Translations under genes and position numbers: made by a program
Part shown: positions 62,838 through 64,000 of the stretch, one piece after another
Layout: each line of letters starts with the position of its first letter
How positions within the stretch are numbered: position 1 is the first letter of the stretch
From: Hybos culiciformis
Taxonomy: Eukaryota > Arthropoda > Insecta > Diptera > Hybotidae
DNA: 64,000 bases
NCBI GenBank assembly: GCA_964007475.1
Contig: OZ023273.1
Location: forward strand, 130,194,732-130,258,731
Direction of reading: 5' to 3'
The notes under the pieces: generated by a model
The model's database searches: none
What the model saw: only the letters and a program-made list of their open reading frames with translations
Told to the model about the DNA's origin: nothing

Positions 62838-64000
62838 GTTTTTGGTAAAGCAAACAAATTAAGAAAGTTGAATTATTATTAGATTTATACAATTTTTCAC
62901 ATGAAAGAAAATTCCGCTTTCTTGTAAATATTATAAGAAATTAAATTAAGTCCTCAACTATATATATTGTTAACACTTGACAACATAAAGGACAATTCAA
63001 ATGTTTGTAAATATTATATAGAGCAGTTAATCATTTTGAAATATATTGTTAAATAAAACAATTAGCCAATTTTGCCAAAAAGAAAAAAACGTAATCATTT
63101 TTTACTTAAAATGAATTTAATTGTAGAATATTAAAAAAAATAAATTTATTAAAGAAAAGAAAAACAATTTTTTTTTTTTTTTTCAATTAAACTATTTATA
63201 TAAATTTTATGAACTTCCATTGTTTTTTTTTTATATTGACAAAACATAAATTATTTATGTAATAGAGTAATTCCATTAAATAAAATTTTATTAAAATTTG
63301 AAGAGAAAAAAAAATAGTACTTATTTTTTTTTTTAAACTAAAAAAAAAAATACAATTTAATTATATAAATATTAACTTAGAATGATAAAAATTACAATTA
63401 ATTAAATAAAAAAAAAGTCTAGTTGTAAATAAATAAGTTAAAAAATAAAAAAAAAAAAAAATTAATTATTAAAATGTTACCAAACATTTCTTTTTTCTAA
63501 CTTATTGTCAGATTTGCATGATTTGCTTACCGATGGAAATGTTAAAATCAAATAAAAATTATTAAATATTTTTATTGAATATTTTGTAAATTTCAACTTT
63601 TTAGTTCTAATTTTCATATATTGTTTTGTTTTTTTTATTTAGTTAGTCAAGTCAATAAGGCGGGAAGTTTTCACTTCTTTTTTAATTTTATTCTTTGTGT
63701 AAAAATATGAAAATTTGTTTTTCTAAATAATTTCAAGTTGTGAAATACAGTAAATATCTAGGTATTTTTGGACGAATTAGATGGTGAAGTATATTGCTTA
63801 CTTGAATAAGTATGAGTGAATTTACCTATTATAGACATTATAGTGTTCATGAACCTACTTTTCATTTCAGATTTTAAACTAAAAATATTAAATTTGAATG
63901 TTCTTTGTCGATATTATCAATGCAATGTAATTTTAGTCAATCATTCATTGATTTCAGTATATTTTAGAAAAGTAAAATGAAAATATTTCTCAATATCTAT
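62838..64000. other. Non-coding right end
   Basis: Long A/T homopolymer runs; no gene, repeat boundary or RNA recognised. Confidence 0.6.

Overview
This window is very AT-rich DNA from an animal, almost certainly an insect: spliced genes, long introns, abundant TA/AAT microsatellites and many small non-autonomous DNA transposons. I see no bacterial features, rRNA, tRNA or CRISPR array. The species cannot be named from this sequence.

There is one intact protein-coding gene, a complete orthologue of polypeptide N-acetylgalactosaminyltransferase 2 (GALNT2 in mammals, Pgant2 in Drosophila), on the + strand from 27046 to 59688. Seven coding exons join in frame to 618 residues. Exon 1 (27046-27132) encodes the short cytosolic tail and Golgi membrane anchor. 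It is separated by a 27.7 kb first intron from exon 2 (54800-55239), which encodes an asparagine-rich stem. Exons 3-7 (57293-59688) encode the GT-A catalytic domain and the ricin-type lectin domain. The DxH metal site, second metal-binding His, gating Trp and lectin Asp are all present.

Downstream (61267-62835, - strand) is a DNA transposon-like element with 14-bp terminal inverted repeats (TIRs) and a TA target-site duplication (TSD). It carries a three-exon gene for a SAM-like-domain protein. The gene is interrupted by an in-frame TAA in exon 1, with frame otherwise kept across all three exons, so it is called a pseudogene.

The rest (1-27045, intron 1 and the right end) is non-coding. It holds small DNA transposons with readable boundaries: hAT-type MITEs with 8-bp TSDs (72-722, 27176-27701, 37304-37680), TA-flanked MITEs (7035-7210, 27403-27586 nested in a hAT MITE, 38674-39641, 46302-46592), a PIF/Harbinger-like MITE with a TAA TSD and a paralogous empty site in the same window (23953-24380), and a MITE containing a Myb/SANT-like coding remnant (20985-21418). 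There is also a nearly perfect 596-bp inverted repeat (15738-16333) and an 82-bp perfect palindrome (17487-17568).

The most unusual objects are the two TA-flanked elements at 38674-39641 and 46302-46592. They share little sequence but the same architecture: each terminus is built from two tandem 15-bp GC-rich motifs repeated inward on both strands. The larger one also encloses a C-rich insert far off the local base composition.
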